Shown here: piece after piece, positions 31,334 through 41,104 of the stretch
Position numbering within the stretch: the first letter of the stretch is position 1
Layout: the number at the start of each line of letters is the position of its first letter
Source: Cellulosilyticum sp. I15G10I2
GTDB lineage: Bacteria; Bacillota; Clostridia; Lachnospirales; Cellulosilyticaceae
Direction of reading: 5' to 3'
Length of the DNA: 64,000 bases
Assembly (NCBI RefSeq): GCF_900095725.1
Contig: NZ_FMMP01000028.1
Coordinates: forward strand, 186,001 to 250,000
Made by a program: the position numbers and the translations under genes
The notes under the pieces: model-generated
What the model was told of the DNA's origin: nothing
Database searches by the model: none
Seen by the model: the letters and a program-made list of their open reading frames with translations, nothing else

Positions 31334-32419
31334 CTAGTATACGCTCTTCCATTCTTCAATGTTTGCTGGTTCAAATTTGAATGGGTCTCCAAGCATGATC
31401 TCTGTTCCGTCCCCAGCTGTAATAACTTCTTTTTCTCCAAGTCTTCCTGAAGTGAATTTATCACCTTGAGCTCCTGTTATTGCTCCATCAGCAAGTGCCA
31501 TAGCTGAATAACCTGCTAAGTACCCTACATCAATTGGGTTCCATAAGTACATCCATGGGCAAACACCATTCGTGATGTATTCTGCCATTTCACTTGGAAG
31601 TCCAAGACCTGTTAAAGCTACTTTGCCTGATAAACCTTTATCTGTTAAAACTTTACCTGCTGCTGCCATACCAACTGTTGTTGGTGAGATAATCCCTTTA
31701 AGATCTGGATAAGCTTTAAGTAATGCTTCTGTTTCTGATGTACTCTTATCACGAAGGTCATCACCATAAGCTACTTTTACAAGTTCAATATCTGCATATT
31801 TTGCATCTTCAAGCTCTTTTTTCATCCATTCAATCCATAAGTTTTGGTTTGCTGCTTGTGATGTTGCACTAAGAATTGCTATTTGACCTTTTCCGCCAAT
31901 CATTTCAGAAATCGCTTGAACTTGAACACGTCCGATACGTTCTGGATCTGCTTGGTTAACGTGTACCATACGGCTGTCTGGATTAACACTTGAGTCAAGT
32001 GACATTACTTTAATGCCTGCATTCATAGCTTTTTTAAGTACTGGCTGCAGTGCATCTGGATCATTTCCTGCAAGTGCAATAACAGTTACTTTTTGTGCTA
32101 TTGCTTCTTCTATCATTTGGATTTGTGCTTCTGCTGTTGGCTCTGCTGGTGCTTTTAAGATAACTTCGCCTGCACCTGCTTCTTCTATAGCAGCTTTAAA
32201 CCCTTCTGCTTGTTTTTCATTGTATGGATTTCCAGTGCTTTTAACTATAAGTACAAATTTCTTTGCGTCACCGCTTGCCGCATCTTTTGGTGCTGCTGCT
32301 TCTGTTTTTGTGTCTGTAGAAGCTTTTGACTCAGCTGGTTTGCTGCCACATCCAGCTAAACTTGATGCTAATAAAACTGTACCTAGGCTAAGTGCTAATA
32401 ATTTTTTAAATTTTTTCAT
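31334..32419 (-). CDS. rhaS: Rhamnose ABC transporter substrate-binding lipoprotein
   Basis: 361 residues. Signal peptide with lipobox LAGC (Cys24), then a low-complexity linker of A/K/S/T/E, then a periplasmic-binding-protein fold of the ribose type (KFVLIVKSTGNPYNEKQAEG, VNPDSRMVHVNQADPERIGR, GIISPTTVGMAAAGKVLTDK). The family and neighbours fit RhaS, the L-rhamnose binding protein of the RhaSTPQ transporter. The name rests on context, with rhaM and rhaB flanking; another deoxysugar or AI-2-like ligand is possible. Confidence 0.82.
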   Translation of the reverse strand: MKKFKKLLALSLGTVLLASSLAGCGSKPAESKASTDTKTEAAAPKDAASGDAKKFVLIVKSTGNPYNEKQAEGFKAAIEEAGAGEVILKAPAEPTAEAQIQMIEEAIAQKVTVIALAGNDPDALQPVLKKAMNAGIKVMSLDSSVNPDSRMVHVNQADPERIGRVQVQAISEMIGGKGQIAILSATSQAANQNLWIEWMKKELEDAKYADIELVKVAYGDDLRDKSTSETEALLKAYPDLKGIISPTTVGMAAAGKVLTDKGLSGKVALTGLGLPSEMAEYITNGVCPWMYLWNPIDVGYLAGYSAMALADGAITGAQGDKFTSGRLGEKEVITAGDGTEIMLGDPFKFEPANIEEWKSVY

Positions 32420-32516
32420 ACTTTTTTACCCCCGTTTTATTTTTTTTACTTCTTAACTTATTTAAAAGAGCTTACTAAGCTCATTTAAAACATGAATAAA
32501 GTCTGTACATATGTTC

Positions 32517-33515
32517 TTATACTGTTGCTTTCTTTTTTGTTATGCTCTCTAAATTGATATTAGGAATTGTAACCGCAATAATTAATATAACACCTATAAT
32601 AATCATCAGTGCTTGTGCCGGTACATTGATAAGTCCTAGGCCATAACGCAGAAGTCCAATAATAAAAACTGAAATAATTGCTCCTAGCATACGTCCTTTT
32701 CCACCTAGGGTACTAATACCTCCAAGTACAACCATTGCAATAACATCTAGTTCATAACCTAGTGCTATATTAGGACGTGCACTGCCTGTTCTTGAAACTA
32801 AGAACAATGCTGTTACAGATGCCATAAGTCCCATAAGTGTGAAGACAATAACTTTAATTTTATCCGTTTTAATACCCGAATAGCGACATGCTGTTTCATT
32901 GTTTCCCATACCATAAACACTTCTTCCAAAAGTAGTTTTATGAAGGAGTAGCGCAAATAACACGGCAAATATAATGAAAGCTATAAGCATAAAAGGAATC
33001 TTTCCTACATACCCCCATCCTAAATACGCATACCACTCAGGAAATTTACCCGCTGCTTGATCTTCAAGAATAATATAAGCAATTCCTCTATAGATAGTCA
33101 TGGTAGATAATGTAACAATCATAGCTGGTAATTCTCTAAATTTAACAATAAGTATACCATTTATAAAACCGCATACAGCGCCAATTGCAAGTGCAAGTAA
33201 AATAGCCAGAGGCATCGGAACCCCCATATTGTAGGCAACGCCCATAATAACAGAAACTAATGCTGTAGTCGAAGCAATTGAAATATCAATATCTCCGAGT
33301 ATGATAATAAATACCATTGGCAGTACCATAAAAGCTTTATCTAAAAAGGTCATCGTTGCTCCCATGATGCCATCAAAGCTTAAATAATAAGGAGATAGAT
33401 TAGTATTCATAATATTAATAATGATAAAGACTGCAACTAACATCCATTCCCATTGGAAGAAAAACTGCTTTAAATTGAATTGTTTTTTGTTTTCAATAAT
33501 TCTTTTATTTTCCAT
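32517..33515 (-). CDS. Sugar ABC transporter permease (RhaQ/P-like)
   Basis: 332 residues with about nine or ten membrane segments in the RbsC/branched-chain permease (BPD_transp_2) fold. LGDIDISIASTTALVSVIMG and MVVLGGISTLGGKGRMLGAI carry the family's ATPase-contact pattern. It starts four bases after the other permease gene, so the two permeases are co-translated and should form a heterodimer. Acts in the membrane for rhamnose uptake. Confidence 0.85.
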   Translation of the reverse strand: MENKRIIENKKQFNLKQFFFQWEWMLVAVFIIINIMNTNLSPYYLSFDGIMGATMTFLDKAFMVLPMVFIIILGDIDISIASTTALVSVIMGVAYNMGVPMPLAILLALAIGAVCGFINGILIVKFRELPAMIVTLSTMTIYRGIAYIILEDQAAGKFPEWYAYLGWGYVGKIPFMLIAFIIFAVLFALLLHKTTFGRSVYGMGNNETACRYSGIKTDKIKVIVFTLMGLMASVTALFLVSRTGSARPNIALGYELDVIAMVVLGGISTLGGKGRMLGAIISVFIIGLLRYGLGLINVPAQALMIIIGVILIIAVTIPNINLESITKKKATV

Positions 33516-33518
33516 AGC

Positions 33519-34493
33519 TTATATCTTCCTCCTCATGAGATTTTCTTTTGTCGCACGTCTTTTTACAAGTGCGTTCATAAGAATAGCTGCAAGAATGATA
33601 ACCCCTTGTATGGCATTCTGCCAAAACGGTGATACATTAATAAGTGGCAAGGCATTATTTAAAATACCAAATAATAAGGTTCCTACCAAAAGGCCTGATA
33701 CTTTTCCATATCCCCCCGCTACGCTTACGCCTCCAAGTACACAAGCTGCAATAACATTAAGTTCATAGCCTGTAGCTGTATCGCCTTGTGCAGATGCAAA
33801 CTTAGATACCCATAAAACACCGGCAAGTCCTGCCAAGGCACCCATGAGTGTATAAACAAGCCATAAGATTTTCTTTGTATTAATACCACTTATTTTTGCT
33901 GAAGCAACATTACTTCCAACAGCATAAATTTGTCTTCCTGTTCTTGTATAGTTAATAAAATAATAAAAGATAATATAAATAACAATTGCTATAAAAATAA
34001 GCGTATTAATGCCAACAATTGAACTGGTTGCTATCCCTTTAAAACTTGCAGACATCTGATGGGCACTTACCCATTTGCCTCCGCTTATCATAAAAGTTAA
34101 ACCTCTAAAGACATTAAGCATACCCAGCGAAGCAATAATCGGAAACACACCCAGTATGGATACTAAAAATCCAACAATAGCACCACAAACTGTTCCTACA
34201 GCAATCCCTATAAGAATTGCAACAATAGGTGATGCATCAGGATTACTGCTTACAAAAAGTGCTGCACTCATCCCTGATAATGCAAGCGTTGATCCAATAG
34301 ATAAATCAATTCCGCTTGTTAAAAGAACCATCATCATACCAACTGCTAATATACTAAGTATTGCTGTATTGGTAAGGAGGTCATTGATATTTTCAAAACT
34401 TAAAAAACTGGGATTCTTAAACTGTATAAAAATGCAAAGTAAAACTATAAAACCTAGTAATCCCGCTTCTCTGAATTTAGTGATATTGCGCAT
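33519..34493 (-). CDS. Sugar ABC transporter permease (RhaP-like)
   Basis: 324 residues, RbsC-type fold with eight to ten membrane segments. Family stretches are LTSGIDLSIGSTLALSGMSA, GLTFMISGGKW and AACVLGGVSVAGGYGKVSGL. The GGAGG site lies inside the end of the intergenic 12 bp after the ATPase gene. With the companion permease it builds the channel of the RhaSTPQ-like system. Confidence 0.85.
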   Translation of the reverse strand: MRNITKFREAGLLGFIVLLCIFIQFKNPSFLSFENINDLLTNTAILSILAVGMMMVLLTSGIDLSIGSTLALSGMSAALFVSSNPDASPIVAILIGIAVGTVCGAIVGFLVSILGVFPIIASLGMLNVFRGLTFMISGGKWVSAHQMSASFKGIATSSIVGINTLIFIAIVIYIIFYYFINYTRTGRQIYAVGSNVASAKISGINTKKILWLVYTLMGALAGLAGVLWVSKFASAQGDTATGYELNVIAACVLGGVSVAGGYGKVSGLLVGTLLFGILNNALPLINVSPFWQNAIQGVIILAAILMNALVKRRATKENLMRRKI

Positions 34494-34505
34494 CCTCTCT
34501 CCTCC

Positions 34506-36011
34506 TTACTTTTTCTCTAACATCGCAAATTCTAGTATTTTTTCTTGACTAATACCGCTTGCATCAAGTGTAGCTGTTATTCTGCCATCTCTCATAACCG
34601 CTATACGGTCACTCATTCCTAATACCTCAGGCATCTCTGATGAAACCATGATAATCGCATAATTTTGCTTTGCAAGTTCTCTCATAATTTCATAGATGGC
34701 GTATTTCGCACCTACATCTACACCTTTTGTGGGTTCATCTAATATAATTACCTTAAGGTCAGATGCCAGCAGTTTTGCAACAACTACCTTTTGCTGATTG
34801 CCCCCTGATAAAGAATCTGCCGTGTCAAATATACTGACTGCTTTAACAGTTACCTTTTCTGCCAGTGTCTTAGCAACTTCAGCTTCTTTCTTTTCATTTA
34901 ACCAGCCGCCCTTAGAAATATTTGCAAGGGTTGAAAGCGTAATATTTTGACCAATTCCCCACTGTAGTACAAGACCTTGCTTTTGTCTATCTTCCGGAAG
35001 ATAACCTATCCCCATATGCATTGCATCAAGTGGCTCTTTAATCGTTATTTCTTTACCTTCAAAATAAATTTTACCCCTATCAGGTGTTGTAATACCAAAT
35101 ATACTTTCGCAAACTTCTGTTCTTCCCGCTCCAACAAGTCCTGTAAGGGCTAATATTTCCCCTTGTCTTACGCTAAAAGATATATCTGCAAAGTAACCTG
35201 TTTGACTAAGTCCTTCTACCTTTAAGACTTCTTTGCCGATTTCATTTTGTTTAGGTGGGAAAAGCTGTGTCATTTCACGGCCTACCATAGCATAAATAAG
35301 TTTTTCATTAGTGATTTCATTAACACCCCAACAACCTATGTACTGAGCATCTCTAAGTACAGTTACTCTTGTTGCAAGTCTATACATGTCTTCAAACCTA
35401 TGAGAGATAAGAATAATAGATACGCCACTGTCTCTTAATTGCTCTGCTATTTTATATAACTGCTCACTTTCTGTCTTAGTAAGTGCTGCTGTTGGCTCAT
35501 CCATAATAATGACCTTAGCATCCATAGACAGTGCTTTAGCAATCTCAACAATTTGTTGTTCTGCCACACTCAGTGTGCCCATTTGTACCTTAGGATCTAT
35601 ATTGGCACCGACACTATCTAAGAGTTCCTTTGCCTTTTTATGCATATCATTCCATAAAATACGTTTTGTTTTAGGTGAGACTTTTTCATGTCCTATAAAG
35701 ATATTTTCTGTTACACTAAGATCTGGGTAATTTGTAACATGCTGATATATAGCTGCAATGCCAAGTTTTTGTGAATCTCTTGTATTCTTAAAATTTACAC
35801 GTTGGCCCTCATAATACATTTCTCCTTCATTTGGAGCATGTACGCCTGTAATAACTTTAATAAAAGTTGATTTTCCAGCTCCATTTTCTCCCATTAGGGC
35901 ATGTATTTCACCTTTTTTAAGATTAAAATTCACTTGATTCAGTGCTTTTACTCCAGGGAATATCTTTGTTATGCCTTTTAGCTCTAAAATAAATTCCGAC
36001 ACATTCACCAC
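34506..36011 (-). CDS. Sugar ABC transporter ATPase, two ABC domains (RhaT-like)
   Basis: 501 residues, the normal length of RbsA-type double ATPases. The first domain has Walker A GENGAGKST (40-48), signature LSVAEQQ and Walker B VIIMDEPT. The second has a degenerate P-loop GLVGAGRTE, signature LSGGNQQK and Walker B VIILDEPT; this asymmetry is typical of the family. Two GTG codons (36011 and 36008) follow AAAGGATGA, and the second is better spaced. It powers sugar uptake with the two permeases downstream. Confidence 0.88.
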   Translation of the reverse strand: MVNVSEFILELKGITKIFPGVKALNQVNFNLKKGEIHALMGENGAGKSTFIKVITGVHAPNEGEMYYEGQRVNFKNTRDSQKLGIAAIYQHVTNYPDLSVTENIFIGHEKVSPKTKRILWNDMHKKAKELLDSVGANIDPKVQMGTLSVAEQQIVEIAKALSMDAKVIIMDEPTAALTKTESEQLYKIAEQLRDSGVSIILISHRFEDMYRLATRVTVLRDAQYIGCWGVNEITNEKLIYAMVGREMTQLFPPKQNEIGKEVLKVEGLSQTGYFADISFSVRQGEILALTGLVGAGRTEVCESIFGITTPDRGKIYFEGKEITIKEPLDAMHMGIGYLPEDRQKQGLVLQWGIGQNITLSTLANISKGGWLNEKKEAEVAKTLAEKVTVKAVSIFDTADSLSGGNQQKVVVAKLLASDLKVIILDEPTKGVDVGAKYAIYEIMRELAKQNYAIIMVSSEMPEVLGMSDRIAVMRDGRITATLDASGISQEKILEFAMLEKK

Positions 36012-36147
36012 TCATCCTTTCTTAACGGGTGTGTTATTCAAGTACATATATATATATTTAAATTTTACTTGTCTTCTTTAATTAAATACTACCAAAATGT
36101 ACATTTAAGATAAATGCATATTATTAAACTGGGCATGTAAAAAAGTA

Positions 36148-36186
36148 AACTCACGCCTTATTAATGCAATTAACAAGGCGTGAGTT
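36148..36186 (-). terminator. Strong terminator after the response regulator gene
   Basis: AACTCACGCCTTGTTAA pairs with TTAATAAGGCGTGAGTT on the minus strand, followed by TACTTTTTT. It separates the two-component genes from the ABC genes. Confidence 0.88.
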
Positions 36187-36207
36187 GATAACATTCTGAC
36201 AACAATA

Positions 36208-37719
36208 TTATTTTTTAATAACATATTCAGTGGGCCACATACCTGCCTGTTTTTTAAAAGTTTTTGAGAAGTGATATTGATCACTAAACCCTACCATTGT
36301 AGCTACTTCCTTGCAAAGAATATCCGGCTGATTAAGCATAATCTGCTTTGACTTTTCAATTCTATAATAAGTCAAGTACTCAGAAGGTGACATACCTTTA
36401 TACGCACGAAACAATTTACTAATATAAGAAGGCACAAAGCCAAATTTTTTAGAGAGCATATTCGTTGTAATAGATTGCTTGTAATTAAGCTGCAAATATT
36501 CTTCTATCTTTTGTGCAATATCAGGAATATTATTCTTATCATTGAACGCCGTATCTTGCTCATTGGTGCCGAGTATAATAAAGGCAATATCTTTGGCCAG
36601 TGATTTATTATCTACAGTGTTTGAAATGGCAGTATCTAAGTCCATCTTAAGTGAGGATGTATCTTTACCTGCTTGATCTTGTTTAAAGTACAGACTACTG
36701 ATGGTATCATAAAAAAAGGCTACTATCTGAAGTTGTGTCAAGTTTACTTCGGAAAATTTGACAAGTGTTGTTAAGATACAGTTTCTAAGCTGTTCACCAC
36801 CAAGTTGCGCCGCCGAGCGAATAGTTTCAGCAATAAGTTGTGTATCTAAATTTACATGCTCTTGCTCTTCCTTCACATTAAGCCATATTGTTTGTGAAGT
36901 AAAAAGTTTAATGCTAATATAAAGTCTTGCGCGCAGCGCCTCTAAAACTTGTCCGATGTCATTAAGTTTGACAATATTCTGAGTAGCAGCCAATGTCATC
37001 GGCAAATAACTATCTGTTTTAAAGGCACATGCCAACTGATCTGCTGCTTCAACAATACGCTTTTTATCTTTCACTTCAAAGACAACCACCATCTCTGCTG
37101 CTGTCTTACCATTAAAAAACATGCTGTTTTCTTCTTCTAAAAGTATAGAAGCTAACCGCTTCTCCATGTCCATTTGGTCCCAAACACTTTTAGCTGGCAG
37201 CATCGAATCATTTGGGATAAGAGGAAAGGCGCCTACACAGATTAAAAAAACAGCATAACCCGTCTGCTCTATTATGTCTTTTTCTTCTACATGCTTTTCA
37301 TTAATAAGACTCATAATTTTTTGTCTTTGTTTTTGTTTATCTCTTATGAATACTTCCTTTTCTATTTTACTGAGTACTGTATTGATGGCATCCGGCGCAA
37401 TGGGCTTTAGAAGATAATCATAAACTTGGAATTGAAGAGCTTTTCTGGCATATTCAAAATCCTGAAAGCCACTGATAATGACAACTATAGTCTCAGGTTT
37501 CTGTACTCTAATGCGCTCTGTAAGTTCAAGTCCATCCATAACCGGCATTTTAATATCTGTAAAGACTACATCTATTTCTTCTGTTTCTAGTAACTCTATT
37601 GCCTTTTTACCATTTATAGCTGTGCCTACCACCTGAAATTCATCACTGAAAGCCTCAATAAATTTAGTAATCACACGCATAATTGGTGGCTCATCTTCAA
37701 CTATCATCACACGAATCAT
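36208..37719 (-). CDS. AraC-type response regulator (YesN-like)
   Basis: 503 residues. Receiver domain 1-120 with phospho-acceptor D55 (VVFTDIKMPVMDGLEL) and the acidic pair E8-D9; a 250-residue linker domain; and two AraC helix-turn-helix motifs at the end (NMLSKKFGFVPSYISKLFRA and CKEVATMVGFSDQYHFSKTF). The start codon overlaps the kinase stop by one base (TAATG). It probably activates the adjacent transporter genes when the kinase senses the sugar or its binding protein. Confidence 0.88.
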   Translation of the reverse strand: MIRVMIVEDEPPIMRVITKFIEAFSDEFQVVGTAINGKKAIELLETEEIDVVFTDIKMPVMDGLELTERIRVQKPETIVVIISGFQDFEYARKALQFQVYDYLLKPIAPDAINTVLSKIEKEVFIRDKQKQRQKIMSLINEKHVEEKDIIEQTGYAVFLICVGAFPLIPNDSMLPAKSVWDQMDMEKRLASILLEEENSMFFNGKTAAEMVVVFEVKDKKRIVEAADQLACAFKTDSYLPMTLAATQNIVKLNDIGQVLEALRARLYISIKLFTSQTIWLNVKEEQEHVNLDTQLIAETIRSAAQLGGEQLRNCILTTLVKFSEVNLTQLQIVAFFYDTISSLYFKQDQAGKDTSSLKMDLDTAISNTVDNKSLAKDIAFIILGTNEQDTAFNDKNNIPDIAQKIEEYLQLNYKQSITTNMLSKKFGFVPSYISKLFRAYKGMSPSEYLTYYRIEKSKQIMLNQPDILCKEVATMVGFSDQYHFSKTFKKQAGMWPTEYVIKK

Positions 37720-39434
37720 TAAATATCCCCCCGCATTGTAATAATTAAGCCTTGAGGCTTATTATTTTCAATAGAATACATTATTTCCTTACCTGTGTTT
37801 AATTTCATTCTAATCAGTGTATTAACAAGACCTAATCCTCCGATCTTCATCTGTGAATACTTATCCCTGCTGCCTTTCCAGTAATCCTCTATTTTATCTA
37901 TTATTTGCTGTATTTCCTCTTCTTTAAGACCACATCCATTATCACATACTTTAATATACCAACTATTCTCTTCGATACCGGCAGTTATTTTTACAAAATA
38001 GGGAGGCTCTACAGATACAAATGCATGGGCAAAACAATTTTCTGCAAGAGGCTGTAAGATAAGTTTAGGCATAGGCATAGCAAGTATTTCTTCCTGCACT
38101 TCTATTTCATAAATGAAATAATCTTCATAGCGCCATTTCATAAGCTGAAGATAGCTTGTTACATTTTGAATTTCATCTTTTAGGGTTACAGTTATTTCTT
38201 TATATGAGGCAATATAACGAAGCATAGAAGAAAGTTCATGACACATCATTACTACATTATCATTCCCTTGTTCAACTGCTGATGCACTAATAATAGATAA
38301 ACTATTATATAAAAAATGCGGATTCATCTGAGCTTGCAGTGCTAAAAGCCATGCCTTCTTTTCAAGCGCTATTGATTCGCTTAACCTGTTTAACATAGAT
38401 GAAAAAGCAATATTGAGTTCTCTTACTTCATCAATGTTATTATCACTTTGATACTCCTCAGATATATTTTGAATGCTTAGCTGGCTTACTGTATCCTTTA
38501 ATAAAATAATAGGTTTGCTTAGGTTTTTAGCAATAATGACAATGGCTAGTATCATAAGTAGCGTAATGGCTATACTTCCAACCAGAACTGTTACAATAAG
38601 TAATTTATACGGAGCTATCATCGCATACTTACTTTGCGAAAGAATAACCGTCCATCCATATCTTTCAGATGTTTTTGAAACTTTATTTAAGGAACTTCTT
38701 TTTTCACTTTGATCTGATGTATCAAAAACCATTCTCCCATCGTCATCTATAATTGTTATATCTATAGATTCCATAACGTCAAATTCAATACTTTCAACCA
38801 ATGTTTTAATATCTTGCTGAATCTCTACTATGCCAAAAACTTCTTGTGAATAAATATTCATAAGCGGTCGTCTTATTGTGACATACTTCGAACTGTAATT
38901 GTCTGACCATCTATCTGGCTGCGGAGATAAGATAATTGGCTTATCACGTTTAGCTTTAAGTGCTGTCATTTCTTCTTCTGTAGCTTGCTCCATCAAAAAT
39001 CTTTGGATGCTTTCTTGATCTGCTATAGCACCTGAACTTATATAGTCATAGTATTGATTGTAGACACTTATTCTCCACATCAATTTATGCGGGCCATTTA
39101 TGGTAGTTAAAATACTTCTCATATCAATATCTAAAAGCAAGTTGCTCTCAAAATGATTTTCTAGGGTCTTATCTTGCTGTAATCTATTAAAAACACTTAC
39201 AAGCTGAGAATTTGTCATGACTTGATAAGCTATATTATCCATATCATTTAAATAATACTCAACCTGTTTAATGGTCTTATCCGCAAGTTCCTGTTGACTT
39301 AAAGTTGAGATCTTTTCACTTGTTATAATGATATAATTATAAAATGCAATAAAAAAAATCAAAACCATCATGGCAAAAACAATAGAATAAGAATATACTT
39401 GTTTGCTGATAAAAATAGATTTTTTTCTAAACAT
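37719..39434 (-). CDS. Sensor histidine kinase (YesM-like)
   Basis: 571 residues. Membrane segments at about 16-36 and 280-305 enclose an extracytoplasmic sensor domain of dCache type. A HAMP region follows, then the His_kinase box QAQMNPHFLYNSLSIIS with the phospho-accepting histidine and an HATPase domain (CDNGCGLKEEEI, GGLGLVNTLIRM). This is the LytS/YesM type common beside sugar ABC transporters in Firmicutes. Co-translated with the response regulator. Confidence 0.88.
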   Translation of the reverse strand: MFRKKSIFISKQVYSYSIVFAMMVLIFFIAFYNYIIITSEKISTLSQQELADKTIKQVEYYLNDMDNIAYQVMTNSQLVSVFNRLQQDKTLENHFESNLLLDIDMRSILTTINGPHKLMWRISVYNQYYDYISSGAIADQESIQRFLMEQATEEEMTALKAKRDKPIILSPQPDRWSDNYSSKYVTIRRPLMNIYSQEVFGIVEIQQDIKTLVESIEFDVMESIDITIIDDDGRMVFDTSDQSEKRSSLNKVSKTSERYGWTVILSQSKYAMIAPYKLLIVTVLVGSIAITLLMILAIVIIAKNLSKPIILLKDTVSQLSIQNISEEYQSDNNIDEVRELNIAFSSMLNRLSESIALEKKAWLLALQAQMNPHFLYNSLSIISASAVEQGNDNVVMMCHELSSMLRYIASYKEITVTLKDEIQNVTSYLQLMKWRYEDYFIYEIEVQEEILAMPMPKLILQPLAENCFAHAFVSVEPPYFVKITAGIEENSWYIKVCDNGCGLKEEEIQQIIDKIEDYWKGSRDKYSQMKIGGLGLVNTLIRMKLNTGKEIMYSIENNKPQGLIITMRGDI

Positions 39435-39480
39435 TATGTCTTAGCTCCTTACCTTCTACTGTTTTGAAAAGGATAAAAAG

Positions 39481-39521
39481 AATGTTGTAAAAAGTAATTG
39501 TTATCTACCATTTACAACATT
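39481..39521 (-). terminator. Terminator after rhaB
   Basis: On the minus strand AATGTTGTAAATGG pairs with the TTTTTACAACATT arm, followed by CTTTTTAT. Confidence 0.75.
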
Positions 39522-39532
39522 CTCTTTACCCT

Positions 39533-39574
39533 TTATTGTAGACAATGTCTTTTATTGTGGACAATGTCTTTTAT
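39533..39574. repeat. Two tandem copies of a 19-bp palindromic unit
   Basis: TTTATTGTAGACAATGTC is followed at once by TTTATTGTGGACAATGTC, and the next few bases (TTTTATTGTCTG) begin a third unit that enters the rhaB stop region. Each holds GACAATGTC/GACATTGTC symmetry. It may be a binding site or part of the terminator region. Confidence 0.5.
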
Positions 39575-40989
39575 TGTCTGTATTCCTTTTGCTCAAAAGA
39601 ATCTTTAACAATTTTTCTACCTTCTTCAAGAGAACTAATATCGCCTAAAGCTTTCATTTGCATCAGCATATTTCCAATACAAGATGCCTCAATAGGTCCT
39701 GCAACTACTTTCTTGCCTGTAATATCCGCAACTTTTTGGCATAAATATTGATCTTGTATGCCTCCGCCAACCATTCTGATAACATTAATATTTTTGCCAG
39801 TAAGCTCTTCAAAGGCTTCTAAAACTTCTTTATAGAGGATACCAAGTCCATTATAAGCTGCTTTAGCAATATCGCCTACTTCGCTTAAGGTAACACCATA
39901 AGTCTCTTTACAATAAGCTATAATTTCTTTTTCCATATCCAGCGGTGCCATAAATCTTTCATCTTTTGCATCGACTGCATATTCACTATTTGAGTTCTTA
40001 ACAGCTGCAATAATATCTGGGAAAGAAAGATTTAAACCACGTTCGTTCCACACTTTACGAAGCTGCTGCAAGAACCATAAGCCATTAATATTTTTAAGGT
40101 AGCGAATCGTTCCCTCTACGCCGCCTTCATTGGTGATATTGAATTCTTTTGACTTTGCATTCAAAATAGGCTCTCTAAGCTCCATTCCCATTAAACACCA
40201 TGTCCCGCAACAAAGATAAACTTCATTTTCTGATTCTAATGGTGATCCTGCTACAGCCGATGCCGTATCATGACTGCCTACTGCAACAACTTTAACATCC
40301 CCAAGCCCTGTTTCTTTTTTGATAAGATCAGTTAAAGTTCCTACAACAGTCCCTGGCATAACAAGCTTCTGCATCTTATCGATTGGCATTTCTAAGGCTT
40401 CAAATAACTCTTTTGAGTATTCTCTCCCTGCAGCATCTAAAAGTGCTCCTGTTGATGCAATGGTGTATTCATTAAATGTAGCGCCCGTTAAAAAGTATGC
40501 AATAAGGTCTGGCATAAACAACCACTTATCACCCAATGTTCTTACAGTTTCACTGGTTTTAAAGTCATGATAAAGCTGATAAACTGTATTAAAACTCATC
40601 TTCTGAATACCTGTGATATCATAGAGCTTACTGTCTGTTATTTTAGAATAGAAGTCCTCCATAATCTCACTGGTTCTATGATCTCTATAATGTACCGGAT
40701 TGGTAAGCAGCTTGCCTTTTTTATCAAGCCATGCACCATCTACGCCCCATGTATCAATGCCGATGGAGGTAATCTCTATATCTGAAAGTTTTGCAGCTTT
40801 TTTAAGGCCCTGTTTTATCTCATGAAAAATCCTCATAAAATCCCAATAAAATGTATCACCTAAGTAAACTGGTTCATTTGGAAAGCGATGTATTTCTTCT
40901 AACTTTAATTGATTTTCTTCCATACTTCCTAAAATTAATCTTCCGCTAGACGCACCTAGATCTATGGCAATATATGCTTTTTTACTCAT
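39571..40989 (-). CDS. rhaB: Rhamnulokinase
   Basis: 472 residues, FGGY-kinase fold. AYIAIDLGASSGRLILGSME at the start is the first ATPase motif; IDTWGVDGAW and the HYRDHRT element match rhamnulokinases, and VAVGSHDTASAVAGSP and RMVGGGIQDQYLCQ are the second-domain ATP motifs. It phosphorylates L-rhamnulose to rhamnulose 1-phosphate, the substrate of the aldolase at 53873-54715. Start at 40989 after AAGGAGCC. The adjacent rhaM and the aldolase support rhamnose over fucose. Confidence 0.92.
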   Translation of the reverse strand: MSKKAYIAIDLGASSGRLILGSMEENQLKLEEIHRFPNEPVYLGDTFYWDFMRIFHEIKQGLKKAAKLSDIEITSIGIDTWGVDGAWLDKKGKLLTNPVHYRDHRTSEIMEDFYSKITDSKLYDITGIQKMSFNTVYQLYHDFKTSETVRTLGDKWLFMPDLIAYFLTGATFNEYTIASTGALLDAAGREYSKELFEALEMPIDKMQKLVMPGTVVGTLTDLIKKETGLGDVKVVAVGSHDTASAVAGSPLESENEVYLCCGTWCLMGMELREPILNAKSKEFNITNEGGVEGTIRYLKNINGLWFLQQLRKVWNERGLNLSFPDIIAAVKNSNSEYAVDAKDERFMAPLDMEKEIIAYCKETYGVTLSEVGDIAKAAYNGLGILYKEVLEAFEELTGKNINVIRMVGGGIQDQYLCQKVADITGKKVVAGPIEASCIGNMLMQMKALGDISSLEEGRKIVKDSFEQKEYRQ

Positions 40990-41040
40990 AATAGGCTCCT
41001 TTACTATATAATTTTTATAATATTTCTGCTTAAATTGTAC

Positions 41041-41100
41041 AAAAAAATACCTGTCTCAAACAAAAGATACTTCTCTTATTTTTGGAGTGCAGGTATTTTA
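41041..41100 (-). terminator. Terminator of the microcompartment operon
   Basis: On the minus strand AAAATACCTGCACTCC and its partner GAGACAGGTATTTTTTT form a stem with a long loop and a T tract just after the pduT stop. Confidence 0.8.
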
Positions 41101-41104
41101 GAAA

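Noticed and set aside
32013-32456. A 147-codon plus-strand frame opposite the sugar-binding protein gene
   Set aside because: It is a shadow of the alanine-rich signal and linker codons on the other strand.
39533-39574. Tandem repeats after rhaB as a CRISPR-like or mobile element
   Set aside because: Only two full 19-bp units are present and they sit within the terminator region.
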